From an uncultured Bacilli bacterium (GTDB lineage: Bacteria; Bacillota_I; Bacilli_A; RF39; UBA660): DNA of 43,581 bases. The stretch is taken from positions 1 through 43,581 of the forward strand of contig CAKOMR010000011.1 of assembly GCA_934096705.1 (NCBI GenBank), given 5' to 3'. The notes below the pieces were generated by a model. That model did no database searches, was not told where the DNA came from, and was given only the letters and a program-made list of their open reading frames with translations. Within the stretch, counting starts at the first letter, position 1. Each line of letters starts with the position of its first letter. This document shows, piece by piece, positions 18,088-26,227 of the stretch. Position numbers and translations under genes: made by a program.

Positions 18088-18450
18088 ATGAATAATAGTT
18101 TAGATTATTTAAGAAATAAAGGTATTGATGTTGATACTGGTCTTTCTTTTTTAGGAGATGAAAATACATATAAAGAAATTTTACTTGAGTTTAAAAATGG
18201 CTTTATTAATCAAATGAATGAAATAAGAACTTTATATGAAAATAAAGATATTGCGGGTTATGCTATAAAAGTTCATGCACTTAAAAGTAATTGTAAAACT
18301 TTTGGTATTACTGAACTTGCGAATCTTGCATATAATCACGAAATGAAAGCAAAAGAAAATGATTTAAATTATATCAATCAAAATATTACAGAACTGTTTA
18401 TTAAAGCAAATGAAGTGTACTCTTTGTTAGATGAATTTTTTAGGAGTTAA
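18088..18450 (+). CDS. Stand-alone histidine phosphotransfer (Hpt) protein
   Basis: 120 residues, all helical. The Hpt signature is KVHALKSNCKTFG, phospho-accepting His63, followed by a second helix pair. It would carry phosphate between the receiver of the hybrid kinase (19979) and the receiver of the next gene (18453). The three are adjacent with a 2-base gap and a 1-base overlap, so they form one operon. A TATACT box lies at 18065-18070 and AGAAAGGG precedes the ATG. Confidence 0.88.
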   Translation: MNNSLDYLRNKGIDVDTGLSFLGDENTYKEILLEFKNGFINQMNEIRTLYENKDIAGYAIKVHALKSNCKTFGITELANLAYNHEMKAKENDLNYINQNITELFIKANEVYSLLDEFFRS

Positions 18451-18452
18451 TT

Positions 18453-19979
18453 ATGAATAATTATTTAAATCCAATACTTAATGTATTTAATTTAACTTTA
18501 ATTGATATTAATAAAGATGAAGTCTCATTACTTAATTATCAAAATGAATTAACTGTTACTGAAAAATTTAGTTATGAAGAATTTTATTTAAGATGTAAAA
18601 AAAGTATTCATCCAGATTATATAAATTTATATTTTGATAAAATAAGTATTAATAATTTAGAAAATGTTGATTATGCAATAGTTAATTATTTGAAACTTTC
18701 TAATTTACTTTCATATGATAATTATACTGATATAGTAAAACCTTTGGAGGATAATAAAATTATTTTAATTTCCTTTAAAAATGAAAAAAAAGCAAGTACA
18801 AATATTAATAGTAATAATAATGAACTTAGTGATGATGTAACTGAACTTATTATGAATATTGAAAATACTTTAGAAAGTATTAATAAAGACAATTATGAAA
18901 TAAATAATCTATATAATTATTTTTCGTCTTTGGTAGAAGATTTAATTCATAAGAATCCTCAGATAAATAAAAGCTACGAAAATAAGCTTGCTAACATAGT
19001 AAATAATATATCATCCTCTTTATTAATAGTGGATGATGATGATTTAACAAGAAGTATATTTAAGAAAGCATTTTCAAACTTTTATAATATAATGGAAGCA
19101 AAAAATGGTGAAGAAGCTGTTGAATTAATTAATAATACTTTAACAAAAAGTGATAGTAATAATATTGTAGGAATGTTTTTAGACTTAAAAATGCCAGTAA
19201 TGGATGGCTTTGGAGTTTTAAATTATTTAAAAGAAAAAAGACTTCTTGGAAAACTTCCTGTTATAATTGTATCTGCAGATGATAGTAAAGATACGAAAGA
19301 AAAAGTATATACGTATGAAATTGCCGATATGATAGAAAAACCTTTTAATTTTGAAATCATTGTTAAAAGGGTAAATAACATGATAAAGATGTATACAAAA
19401 AATAATTCAATTAATGAGATTATTAAAAGTCAAGATAAAGTATTAAAGGAATTTTTAAATAATTACATTAAAGCCTATTTAGTAGACAATGAAAATGTAT
19501 ATAATATTGCAAGCAAAGTAATAGAGAAACTACTTGTTAAGTATGATAGTAATACTGATGTTAACAATATTTTACTAGCGAGTAAATATTATGATATTGG
19601 TTTAAAAACTGTTCCCTATAAATATTTTTCTAATATAAATAGTATTTCTGACAAAGAAAAAGATAGTATTTATATGTATCCAAAAACTGGTAGTGAAATA
19701 ATTAAATATGCTGATTTAGATGATAACATTTATAATTATGCAGTTAATATAATTGGACTTCATAATGAAAGGTTTGATGGAAAAGGTTTCCCAAATGGAA
19801 CAATAGGAAAAGATATACCATTTTATGTTTATATTGTAAATATTGGATATGAATATGCCAATGGAATTGTTCATGGCAATGCTAAAGAAAATATTATTAA
19901 ACAAATAGTAAGTAAAAGTAATGCAAAATATGACCCTAATATAATATCTTTATTTGAAAGTATTTCGGGTGAATTATAA
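18453..19979 (+). CDS. Receiver-domain protein with degenerate HD-GYP output
   Basis: 508 residues in three parts. Residues ~1-110 look like a divergent PAS-type sensor (contains SIHPDYI). Residues ~188-312 are a response-regulator receiver with acidic pocket LLIVDDDD (190-197), phospho-acceptor D244 in FLDLKMPVMDG, and K297. Residues ~340-505 follow the HD-GYP phosphodiesterase pattern but the metal ligands are damaged: the HD pair reads YD (380-381, KYYDIGLKTVP), and HHE reads HNE (437-439) before RFDGKGFPNG. Cyclic-di-GMP hydrolysis is therefore doubtful and a signalling or binding role is likelier. AGGAG precedes the start; the stop overlaps the next ATG. Confidence 0.85.
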   Translation: MNNYLNPILNVFNLTLIDINKDEVSLLNYQNELTVTEKFSYEEFYLRCKKSIHPDYINLYFDKISINNLENVDYAIVNYLKLSNLLSYDNYTDIVKPLEDNKIILISFKNEKKASTNINSNNNELSDDVTELIMNIENTLESINKDNYEINNLYNYFSSLVEDLIHKNPQINKSYENKLANIVNNISSSLLIVDDDDLTRSIFKKAFSNFYNIMEAKNGEEAVELINNTLTKSDSNNIVGMFLDLKMPVMDGFGVLNYLKEKRLLGKLPVIIVSADDSKDTKEKVYTYEIADMIEKPFNFEIIVKRVNNMIKMYTKNNSINEIIKSQDKVLKEFLNNYIKAYLVDNENVYNIASKVIEKLLVKYDSNTDVNNILLASKYYDIGLKTVPYKYFSNINSISDKEKDSIYMYPKTGSEIIKYADLDDNIYNYAVNIIGLHNERFDGKGFPNGTIGKDIPFYVYIVNIGYEYANGIVHGNAKENIIKQIVSKSNAKYDPNIISLFESISGEL

Positions 19980-21835
19980 TGGTTAAAAGTATTATAGTTC
20001 AAATAGTATCATTAGGTTATTTATTTTTACTTATTGGAGTATTTTCTAAAAAACAAAAAGAAAAAACTTTAGAAAACAGTGTATATAGAGTTTTTTTAGT
20101 TATTACATTTATAGTTCTTTTACTTGATGGAATCAGTAATTATTTATTATTTTTTCCCAAGTATGAAAAAATTACTTTAATTTTACTAAAATCATTTATA
20201 ATTAGTACGATTATATGGTGTACATGGTTAATAATATATGTAACTTCACTTAAAAAAGAAGGTGCAAAAACTATTAAAGAACTTTTGGGAAATAATGCAT
20301 TTTATTATATTCTTTTTGTTATAACTATAATTTTATGTGCTATATGTATTTATTTAAAGCCTGATGTTTATGTAGACGCTGAAAAATACATTTCATATCA
20401 ATATGGAAAAGATTTATATTTTTCTTATATTGTAAATATTATTTATATAGGTCTTTTAGGAATATATTTAATAAGTAAAAGAAAAGATATTGAATTTAAC
20501 AAAAAGGTTGCTATATTTACTTTTATATTCTTAGGACTTATTGCAATTATATTACAATGGGTATTTAAAGATTTATCTATAGTAAGTTCTATTATGGCTT
20601 TTGTTATGTCACTTATATATTTTACAATGGAAAATCCTGATTTAAAAATAATAACAGAACTTGAAAAGGATAAAGAGGAAGCAAACGAAGCATCAAAAGC
20701 AAAAACTGACTTTTTATCTAATATGAGTCATGATATACGAACTCCGATGAATGCCATAATTGGTTTTTCAGAAAGTTTATTAACTGAGGATTTGCCACAA
20801 GGACAAAAAAATGAAGTACAAAGTATTTATGATGCTGCTTCGACATTACTTGAAATAATTAATAATATTTTAGATGTTTCAAGAATTGAAAGTGGTAAGG
20901 AAGAAAAGAAAGAAAAAACTTATGAAATAAGAAAAGTTATAATGCAACTTTCTTCGGTTATAACTGCTAAAGTTGATCAAAATAAAGTAAACTTTAATAT
21001 AAATATTAATAAAGATGTTCCCAAATTTTTAATTGGTGACGAACTTAAAATATATCAAATACTAATGAACCTTTTATCAAATGCTGTAAAATATACTGAT
21101 GAAGGTTATATAAATTTTAATATTACGTCAGAGAATGTTGGCGATATGGCTACCTTAAAATTTGTAGTTGCCGACACTGGCATTGGTATTAAAGAAAGTG
21201 ATTATGATAAACTATTTGTTAAATTTTCAAGAATTCATAATCAGGAAAATTATAAATCTATCGAAGGAACTGGTCTAGGTCTTGTAATAACCAAAAAATT
21301 AGTTGAACTTTTGGGTGGTACAATTGAGTTTACCTCTAAATATAAAGAAGGAACAACATTTATTGTTACCTTACCTCAAAAAATAGATTATTCTGCGATT
21401 GAGAATGAAGAAGTTAATACGCAAACTAAAGTAAGTGTTGGTAATGTTCATTTTGATGGTTCTTTATACGATGTTTTGATAGTTGATGATAATATACTTA
21501 ATTTAAAAGTTGCTGAAAGAATTTTATCAGATTACAAATTTCATATAACATGTTTACAAAGTGGAGAGGAAGCTATTAACAAATTAAAAGAAGGCGCACG
21601 ATATGATTTAATATTTTTAGATCATATGATGCCTATGATGGATGGTATACAAACTCTTAGAACGTTAAAAAATATGCCTGATATAAAACTTCCACCTGTA
21701 ATTGCTCTTACAGCAAATGCAATGGTTGGAATGAAAGAATTTTATTTAAAAGAAGGTTTTGATGGATATATTTCAAAACCTATAAATAGAGAAGAACTTC
21801 AAGTACTTTTAAATAATATATTTTGCAAAAGATAA
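19979..21835 (+). CDS. Hybrid sensor histidine kinase with seven membrane segments
   Basis: 618 residues. About seven hydrophobic helices fill residues 5-215 with short loops, resembling 7TM-type sensors without a large extracellular domain. HisKA follows with phospho-accepting His251 (FLSNMSHDIRTPMNAIIGF). The ATPase has NLLSNAVKYTDEG, ADTGIGI and GTGLGLVITKKL. A C-terminal receiver carries D548 (FLDHMMPMMDG) and the conserved Lys in SKPIN. With the Hpt and the second receiver upstream, all four phosphorelay steps (His, Asp, His, Asp) are encoded in one operon. The start overlaps the preceding stop as TAATG. Signal unknown. Confidence 0.93.
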   Translation: MVKSIIVQIVSLGYLFLLIGVFSKKQKEKTLENSVYRVFLVITFIVLLLDGISNYLLFFPKYEKITLILLKSFIISTIIWCTWLIIYVTSLKKEGAKTIKELLGNNAFYYILFVITIILCAICIYLKPDVYVDAEKYISYQYGKDLYFSYIVNIIYIGLLGIYLISKRKDIEFNKKVAIFTFIFLGLIAIILQWVFKDLSIVSSIMAFVMSLIYFTMENPDLKIITELEKDKEEANEASKAKTDFLSNMSHDIRTPMNAIIGFSESLLTEDLPQGQKNEVQSIYDAASTLLEIINNILDVSRIESGKEEKKEKTYEIRKVIMQLSSVITAKVDQNKVNFNININKDVPKFLIGDELKIYQILMNLLSNAVKYTDEGYINFNITSENVGDMATLKFVVADTGIGIKESDYDKLFVKFSRIHNQENYKSIEGTGLGLVITKKLVELLGGTIEFTSKYKEGTTFIVTLPQKIDYSAIENEEVNTQTKVSVGNVHFDGSLYDVLIVDDNILNLKVAERILSDYKFHITCLQSGEEAINKLKEGARYDLIFLDHMMPMMDGIQTLRTLKNMPDIKLPPVIALTANAMVGMKEFYLKEGFDGYISKPINREELQVLLNNIFCKR

Positions 21836-21868
21836 AAGCATGAATTCATTTGAACTCATGCTTTTTAT
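21834..21868. terminator. Bidirectional terminator between the kinase gene and def
   Basis: AAAAGCATGA (21834-21843) pairs with TCATGCTTTT (21856-21865) with T runs on both strands; it overlaps both stop codons' neighbourhood. Confidence 0.85.
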
Positions 21869-22416
21869 ATTTCTCTCATTTGATCTTTATTTTTAAATGG
21901 ATCTTTCTTATCAATTTTATCAATAAATAGTATGCCATTTAAATGATCTATTTCGTGTTGGAAAGCTACAGATATGTCTTCACGAACTCTTATAGTTTGT
22001 TTGTTTCCCATCATATCTTGATATTCTACAGTTATTCTGGCATTTCTAGGAACTATTCCAGTAGTAGGTCTATTAATAGATAAACATCCTTCACCTTCAC
22101 CAACATAGATTAGTTCTTCGGAAGCAGATTTAATGATTGGGTTTATTATAATATGTTCCTCGAATGAACCATCTTCATTTTTGTTAGCAATAACAAATAT
22201 TCTTTTTAAAACTCCAAGCTGAACAAGTGCAAGACCCATACCAGCTCTTAAGTCATATTTTTCTGCTATCTTTTCATCTTGGGATGCTTTTAAATAATCT
22301 AATGCATCATATATCATTTTCTCGTCTTTTTTTGAAAGTGGAAATTCCACATTTTTTGATGTCATTCTTAAAATCTTATTTTTTTCATCGAGAATATTAA
22401 TTTTTGGTACTTTCAT
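21865..22416 (-). CDS. def: Peptide deformylase
   Basis: Removes the formyl group from N-terminal methionine of nascent proteins; Fe/Zn enzyme. 183 residues, the size of the Gram-positive type. Motifs: GMGLALVQLG at 59-68 (usual GxGLAAxQ), EGCLS with metal ligand C111, and HEIDH at 154-158 supplying two His ligands and the catalytic Glu. The insert between motifs 1 and 2 is typical of type 2 enzymes. A ribosome binding site AAGGGGAAGTAAA precedes the ATG on the minus strand. Monocistronic. Confidence 0.96.
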   Translation of the reverse strand: MKVPKINILDEKNKILRMTSKNVEFPLSKKDEKMIYDALDYLKASQDEKIAEKYDLRAGMGLALVQLGVLKRIFVIANKNEDGSFEEHIIINPIIKSASEELIYVGEGEGCLSINRPTTGIVPRNARITVEYQDMMGNKQTIRVREDISVAFQHEIDHLNGILFIDKIDKKDPFKNKDQMREI

Positions 22417-22470
22417 TTTTACTTCCCCTTTGACAGGACTATTTTATCAAAAAAAATCTAAATATGCAAA

Positions 22471-22491
22471 TAAAAAGGAAGCAAGCTTCCT
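22471..22491 (-). terminator. Terminator of the YjcZ-like gene
   Basis: AGGAAGC and GCTTCCT (22476-22491) form a compact hairpin with a 2-base loop in the simple reading, followed by TTTTTA on the minus strand; it overlaps the stop codon TAG. Confidence 0.8.
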
Positions 22492-22678
22492 AGTTATTTG
22501 GGTTTTGTCCACCAAAGCCCCATGCTCCAATTATTATTACTAGTAGTATGAATAATACTATCCAAATTGCAGCACCTATACCATAACCACTAGTGTATCC
22601 TGCGTAAGTGCCACCACAGCAAGGAGATTGGGCATATCCAGATGATGGATAATAACCATTATTTCCGTAGTAATACAT
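22490..22678 (-). CDS. Small Gly/Tyr-rich membrane protein, YjcZ-like
   Basis: 62 residues. The N-terminal half is rich in Tyr, Gly and Ser with a CC pair (SPCCGGTYAG); the C-terminal half is one hydrophobic helix AAIWIVLFILLVIIIGAWGF. This layout resembles the YjcZ family of small Bacillota proteins, some of which are sporulation-associated, though the sequence match is limited to composition and the IVLFILLVIIIGA helix. It has a ribosome binding site (AAAGGAGGATTTAAA) and its own terminator. It does not by itself show that the organism sporulates. Confidence 0.7.
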   Translation of the reverse strand: MYYYGNNGYYPSSGYAQSPCCGGTYAGYTSGYGIGAAIWIVLFILLVIIIGAWGFGGQNPNN

Positions 22679-22760
22679 TTTAAATCCTCCTTTATGTATC
22701 TATTATAAGATATACCAAATAATATTTTTTGTGATATATACGTAAACTATTTTTTTTAAA

Positions 22761-22789
22761 TTTACATATTTTTCAAAAAATGTTATTAT
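22761..22789 (+). promoter_or_regulatory. Promoter giving a predicted leaderless ftsW/rodA mRNA
   Basis: TTTACA (22761-22766), 17 bp, TATTAT (22784-22789), TG at 22781-22782. Standard spacing puts +1 at 22796, the A of the ATG. Confidence 0.65.
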
Positions 22790-22795
22790 AATTAT

Positions 22796-23950
22796 ATGAA
22801 TAAGGATTTAAGAAAAATAGATAAATTGTTACTTTTTTTAGTTACTTTACTATGTATATTTGGACTTGTAATGATTTACTCAGCTTCAAGTGCATCAACT
22901 ATACTTAGATATGGTAAACCATCAAACTATTTTTTTGTAAGACAATTAATTGTCCTTGTTTTTTCTTATGCTTTAGGAATTGTAATATTATTTTTTCCTA
23001 CTAAAAGATATAAATTTTTAGCATATTTGTATGCTATAGGTTGTTTATTTTTACTTATGTTAGTACTAGTAAAAGGTAAAATTGCTGGTAATGCTCAAAG
23101 CTGGTTTAGGTTAGGCTTTTTTAACCTTCAACCCAGTGAATTTGCTAAAACTGCTTTAATTTTATTTATGGCTGTTTATTATAATAATTTATCTCGAAGA
23201 AACACTAAATCTTTAGCATTATATTTTGTACCTTTATTTTTAGCAATAGCTTACACGGTTCTTACTTTAATGCAACCAGACTGGGGTAGTGGTGCTATAA
23301 TACTTGCCATTGCAGGTCTTACTTTTTTAAGTGTGCCAATGATAAAGAAAAATCTATTACGTATTGCGGAAATTTTTATTGTTGGTATTGTTATTTTAGT
23401 TTTAGCACTTCTTTATAAAGGTGGAAATATTTTATCTAGTAATAAATTAAATAGACTTAATTTTCGTAATCCATGTTCAAGATATCAAGAAGATAGCGGC
23501 TATCAAGTATGTAATGCCTTAATTGCTATATCTAATGGTGGACTTTTTGGAGTAGGTCTTGGGCAAAGTTCTCAAAAATATTTGTATTTACCAGAAAGTC
23601 ATACAGATATGATATTTCCTATTATATGTGAAGAACTTGGCTCTATAGTAGGAACAATAATAATTATTATTTATGGAGTTATTTTATACAAATTATTTAA
23701 AATAGCAAAAAAAAGTGAGAATCTTCGAACGAGCATCTTGGCTTATGGGACTTTTTGGTATTTTACGTTACATATTTTTGTTAATATTTTTGGCTTTTTA
23801 GCTCTTATCCCATTAACCGGGGTTCCACTTCCATTTTTATCTTATGGAGGAAGTTATACAATAAATGCTGTACTTATGATTTTTGTAACTGAAAGAGTAG
23901 TTATTGAAAATACAAAAAACAAATTTAATAGAGAGCTTAGCGCTCTATAA
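22796..23950 (+). CDS. ftsW: SEDS peptidoglycan glycosyltransferase (FtsW/RodA/SpoVE family)
   Basis: Polymerises lipid II glycan strands with a partner class B PBP. 384 residues and about ten membrane helices. Family landmarks: LVMIYSASS in helix 1, GNAQSWFRLGFFNLQPSEFAK, MQPDWGSGAII, the large loop with SRYQEDSGYQVCNALIAISNGGL, PESHTDMIFPIICEELG containing the catalytic Asp loop, and PLPFLSYGGS. PESHTD resembles FtsW/SpoVE, but RodA cannot be excluded, so the symbol is tentative. The start is forced because helix 1 begins at residue ~11; no in-frame start lies upstream and no Shine-Dalgarno is present. Confidence 0.9.
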   Translation: MNKDLRKIDKLLLFLVTLLCIFGLVMIYSASSASTILRYGKPSNYFFVRQLIVLVFSYALGIVILFFPTKRYKFLAYLYAIGCLFLLMLVLVKGKIAGNAQSWFRLGFFNLQPSEFAKTALILFMAVYYNNLSRRNTKSLALYFVPLFLAIAYTVLTLMQPDWGSGAIILAIAGLTFLSVPMIKKNLLRIAEIFIVGIVILVLALLYKGGNILSSNKLNRLNFRNPCSRYQEDSGYQVCNALIAISNGGLFGVGLGQSSQKYLYLPESHTDMIFPIICEELGSIVGTIIIIIYGVILYKLFKIAKKSENLRTSILAYGTFWYFTLHIFVNIFGFLALIPLTGVPLPFLSYGGSYTINAVLMIFVTERVVIENTKNKFNRELSAL

Positions 23951-23951
23951 C

Positions 23952-23981
23952 TTGACACTTAAACTAATTATATGATACAAT
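23952..23981 (+). promoter_or_regulatory. Promoter of the 24013 gene
   Basis: TTGACA (23952-23957), 18 bp, TACAAT (23976-23981) with TG one base upstream. It begins 2 bases after the upstream stop codon. Confidence 0.8.
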
Positions 23982-24012
23982 ACTCCCTTATCCAAAATTG
24001 GAGTTGGTGTTT

Positions 24013-24543
24013 ATGGATAAAACAAATACTAGTTCATATTATTTAGTTGTTGAAGCAAGACCAAAAGAGTTTATGCCTATTGATATAAATATTTTGGCTG
24101 GTACTATAGGAATAAATTATAATTCTTTAGAAGCTATTGATGCTTTTACTAAAAATTTCACTATAGATGAAATAAGAGAATTAATAATTGAAAATAATTT
24201 ACTTCCTGAGAACTTTTTAAATGGTACAATTTGTATTATTAATGAAAAGTCTTTTAGGTTTAAAGTATTTACTAAAGATAGTTCACTTTCAATAAGTGAT
24301 TTTGTTAAAGATAATATTTCTGACAAAAGACTTATGAATAAATTATTTAATATATTTTTAAAGTATGTAAATGAACCTGAATTAATTAATCAATTAAAAA
24401 CATTTATGGGAGCACAAAATGTTGATGGTGTACTTAGCGTATTATCATTTTTAGATTATAATGTTATTCGTAATATTTATTTTTATATTGAAAATACTAT
24501 GAAAGAAGACAAAGAAGACAAAAGAGTATTAAAAACTGATTAA
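24013..24543 (+). CDS. Hypothetical protein, 176 residues
   Basis: A soluble-looking protein with no membrane segment and an acidic/basic C-terminal tail (KEDKEDKRVLKTD). I do not recognise a domain. The chosen ATG at 24013 follows GGAG at 24000-24003 at 9 bases; the more upstream in-frame TTG codons lie inside that ribosome binding site and are rejected. Its strong promoter and terminator make it a single-gene unit between cell-wall and transporter genes. Confidence 0.7.
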   Translation: MDKTNTSSYYLVVEARPKEFMPIDINILAGTIGINYNSLEAIDAFTKNFTIDEIRELIIENNLLPENFLNGTICIINEKSFRFKVFTKDSSLSISDFVKDNISDKRLMNKLFNIFLKYVNEPELINQLKTFMGAQNVDGVLSVLSFLDYNVIRNIYFYIENTMKEDKEDKRVLKTD

Positions 24544-24553
24544 TACTTTTTTT
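24525..24553 (+). terminator. Terminator after the 24013 gene
   Basis: AGTATTA (24525-24531) pairs with TAATACT (24541-24547), then T8. It overlaps the stop codon. Confidence 0.8.
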
Positions 24554-24555
24554 TA

Positions 24556-24584
24556 TTGAATAAAATAATTAAAAAATATATAAT
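24556..24584 (+). promoter_or_regulatory. Promoter of the AI-2E transporter gene
   Basis: TTGAAT (24556-24561), 17 bp, TATAAT (24579-24584). Confidence 0.75.
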
Positions 24585-24605
24585 ATTATTAAAGAAGGAA
24601 TGGTT

Positions 24606-25736
24606 ATGTTTAGAAAAAGTAATAATGAAATTGACAAAGACGGATTAAATGAAATTATTCATTTATCACAAAAACTATTAAGAGTTTTTTACATATGTGT
24701 TATTGTAGCCATTATATTGGGAATTTTAATTGCTTGTAAAGAGTTAAAACTTATAAATTTCTTTTTGGGAGTAATTAAAGTTATTTCGCCACTTTTTATT
24801 GGATTTATTTTAACTTGGCTTTTTTATCCACTTCAGAAAAAAATGGTTGATAAAGGAATGAACAAAGTACTAAGCGCTATAATTATTTTTATTTTAGTAG
24901 TAGGTTTTATTTTCTTATTTATATATATTTTTGTTCCAGTGTTATATAAACAAATTAATGATCTAATATCAGTCATACCAAATGTATTTTCAAATATTAC
25001 AAATTTTATTTCTAATTCTCTTGATAAAATAGATATAAATGGACTTAACATATCTCAAGTAAAACATAGTATTGTTGAATATGGTCAAAAAATGCTTGTT
25101 TCTATTACAACAGAGCTTCCTAATAGTTTATTAAATGTAGTTAAAAGTTTAGTTTCTGCTTTAGGAATTATTGTCTTAAGCTTAGTAGTTATGATTTATA
25201 TGTTAATTGATTTTGATAATATTACTTTTAGTTTTCAAAAATTCTTAAGAAAAAAAGGCATGGAAGATTATATAAAATTATTTGATAATATTGGCTATAA
25301 TGCAAGAAAAGTTGTTAATGGAACGCTTTTAGTAGCATTTATGGTATTTGTTTGTGATACTATAGGTTTTGCTTTAGTAGGTCTTAATGCCGCAGTATTA
25401 TTTGGACTATTTTGTGGAATAACAGACCTTATTCCTTATATTGGACCATATATAGGTGGAGCTGCCGCAGTAATAGTTGGATTTACTCAAGGACCATTTG
25501 TTGGAATAGCTACACTTGTCGTAGCAGTCATTGTACAACTTGTAGAAAGTTATGTACTTCAACCGGTTGTAATGAGTAAAGCAATGCAACTTTCTCCGAT
25601 AATGATTATTGTAGGTCTTTTATTATTTGGATACTTCTTTGGTATAGTAGGTATGATTGTGGCAACTCCATGTATGTCAATAATTAAAGAAATTATTATT
25701 TTTGCTTCTCATAAAAGAAGAAAAAGTGAATATTAA
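24606..25736 (+). CDS. AI-2E family transporter (YdiK/TqsA-type permease)
   Basis: 376 residues, about eight membrane helices in the family pattern: paired helices at the N-terminus (ISPLFIGFILTWLFYPL), a long soluble segment around residues 125-190, and the conserved C-terminal block LNAAVLFGLFCGITDLIPYIGP, GAAAVIVGF and LQPVVMSKAMQLSPIMIIVGLL. Members export small molecules; autoinducer-2 is the eponymous case, but substrates of most, including this one, are unknown. I prefer the ATG at 24606 over 24600, because AGAAGGA ends 6 bases before it. Confidence 0.88.
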   Translation: MFRKSNNEIDKDGLNEIIHLSQKLLRVFYICVIVAIILGILIACKELKLINFFLGVIKVISPLFIGFILTWLFYPLQKKMVDKGMNKVLSAIIIFILVVGFIFLFIYIFVPVLYKQINDLISVIPNVFSNITNFISNSLDKIDINGLNISQVKHSIVEYGQKMLVSITTELPNSLLNVVKSLVSALGIIVLSLVVMIYMLIDFDNITFSFQKFLRKKGMEDYIKLFDNIGYNARKVVNGTLLVAFMVFVCDTIGFALVGLNAAVLFGLFCGITDLIPYIGPYIGGAAAVIVGFTQGPFVGIATLVVAVIVQLVESYVLQPVVMSKAMQLSPIMIIVGLLLFGYFFGIVGMIVATPCMSIIKEIIIFASHKRRKSEY

Positions 25737-25742
25737 AATGCC

Positions 25743-25771
25743 TTGCATTGCTGAAAATAGTATGTTATAAT
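25743..25771 (+). promoter_or_regulatory. rplS promoter
   Basis: TTGCAT (25743-25748), 17 bp, TATAAT (25766-25771) with TG one base upstream. Predicted start near 25778. Confidence 0.85.
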
Positions 25772-25777
25772 ACCCTT

Positions 25778-25852
25778 AGCCCAAAAGGTATGTAATCCGC
25801 TTACATTAGTTAATGATTACAGGTAATAATTTTATAGAAAGGAAGTAGAAAG
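25778..25852 (+). promoter_or_regulatory. Candidate L19 leader RNA
   Basis: The ~75-base rplS 5' UTR contains TGTAATC (25791-25797) pairing with GATTACA (25815-25821), a hairpin placed where Bacillota rplS leaders carry an L19 autoregulatory element. The position and helix are seen; identity with the known leader family is inference. Confidence 0.5.
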
Positions 25853-26194
25853 ATGGCTAATTTAGTTGATAAAATCAATGAAAAGCATATTCGTAAAGAT
25901 GTTCCAGAGTTCCGTGTTGGAGATACTGTTAGAGTTGATGTTTGGGTAAAAGAAGGAAAAAAAGAAAGAATTCAAGCATTCGAAGGCTTAGTTGTTTCTA
26001 AAAAAGGTGGAAGTGTTTCTGAAACTTTTTCTGTAAGAAAGAAAAGTGGTTCAGTTGCTGTTACTAGAATTTTTCCAGTAAATGCACCAACTATTGATAA
26101 AATAACAGTTATTAAAAAAGGTAAAGTTAGAAGAGCAAAACTTAACTTTATTAAGAATATGTCTAAAGAATACAAAGTTAAGGAAAGAAATTAA
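25853..26194 (+). CDS. rplS: 50S ribosomal protein L19
   Basis: Large-subunit protein at the 30S-50S interface. 113 residues, the standard length. Recognised by FRVGDTVRVDVWVKEGKKER, QAFEGLVVSKKGG and FPVNAPTIDKITVIKKGKVRRAKL. ATG follows GAAAGGAAGTAGAAAG. It is transcribed from its own promoter with a structured leader and ends in a strong terminator. Confidence 0.98.
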   Translation: MANLVDKINEKHIRKDVPEFRVGDTVRVDVWVKEGKKERIQAFEGLVVSKKGGSVSETFSVRKKSGSVAVTRIFPVNAPTIDKITVIKKGKVRRAKLNFIKNMSKEYKVKERN

Positions 26195-26214
26195 GCTTTC
26201 CTTAATTTTATTTT
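26178..26214 (+). terminator. rplS terminator
   Basis: A 10-bp stem TTAAGGAAAG / CTTTCCTTAA (26178-26187 with 26196-26205), loop containing the stop codon, then a T-rich tail. lepB may be reached by read-through. Confidence 0.85.
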
Positions 26215-26227
26215 ATGAAAGGTTTTT

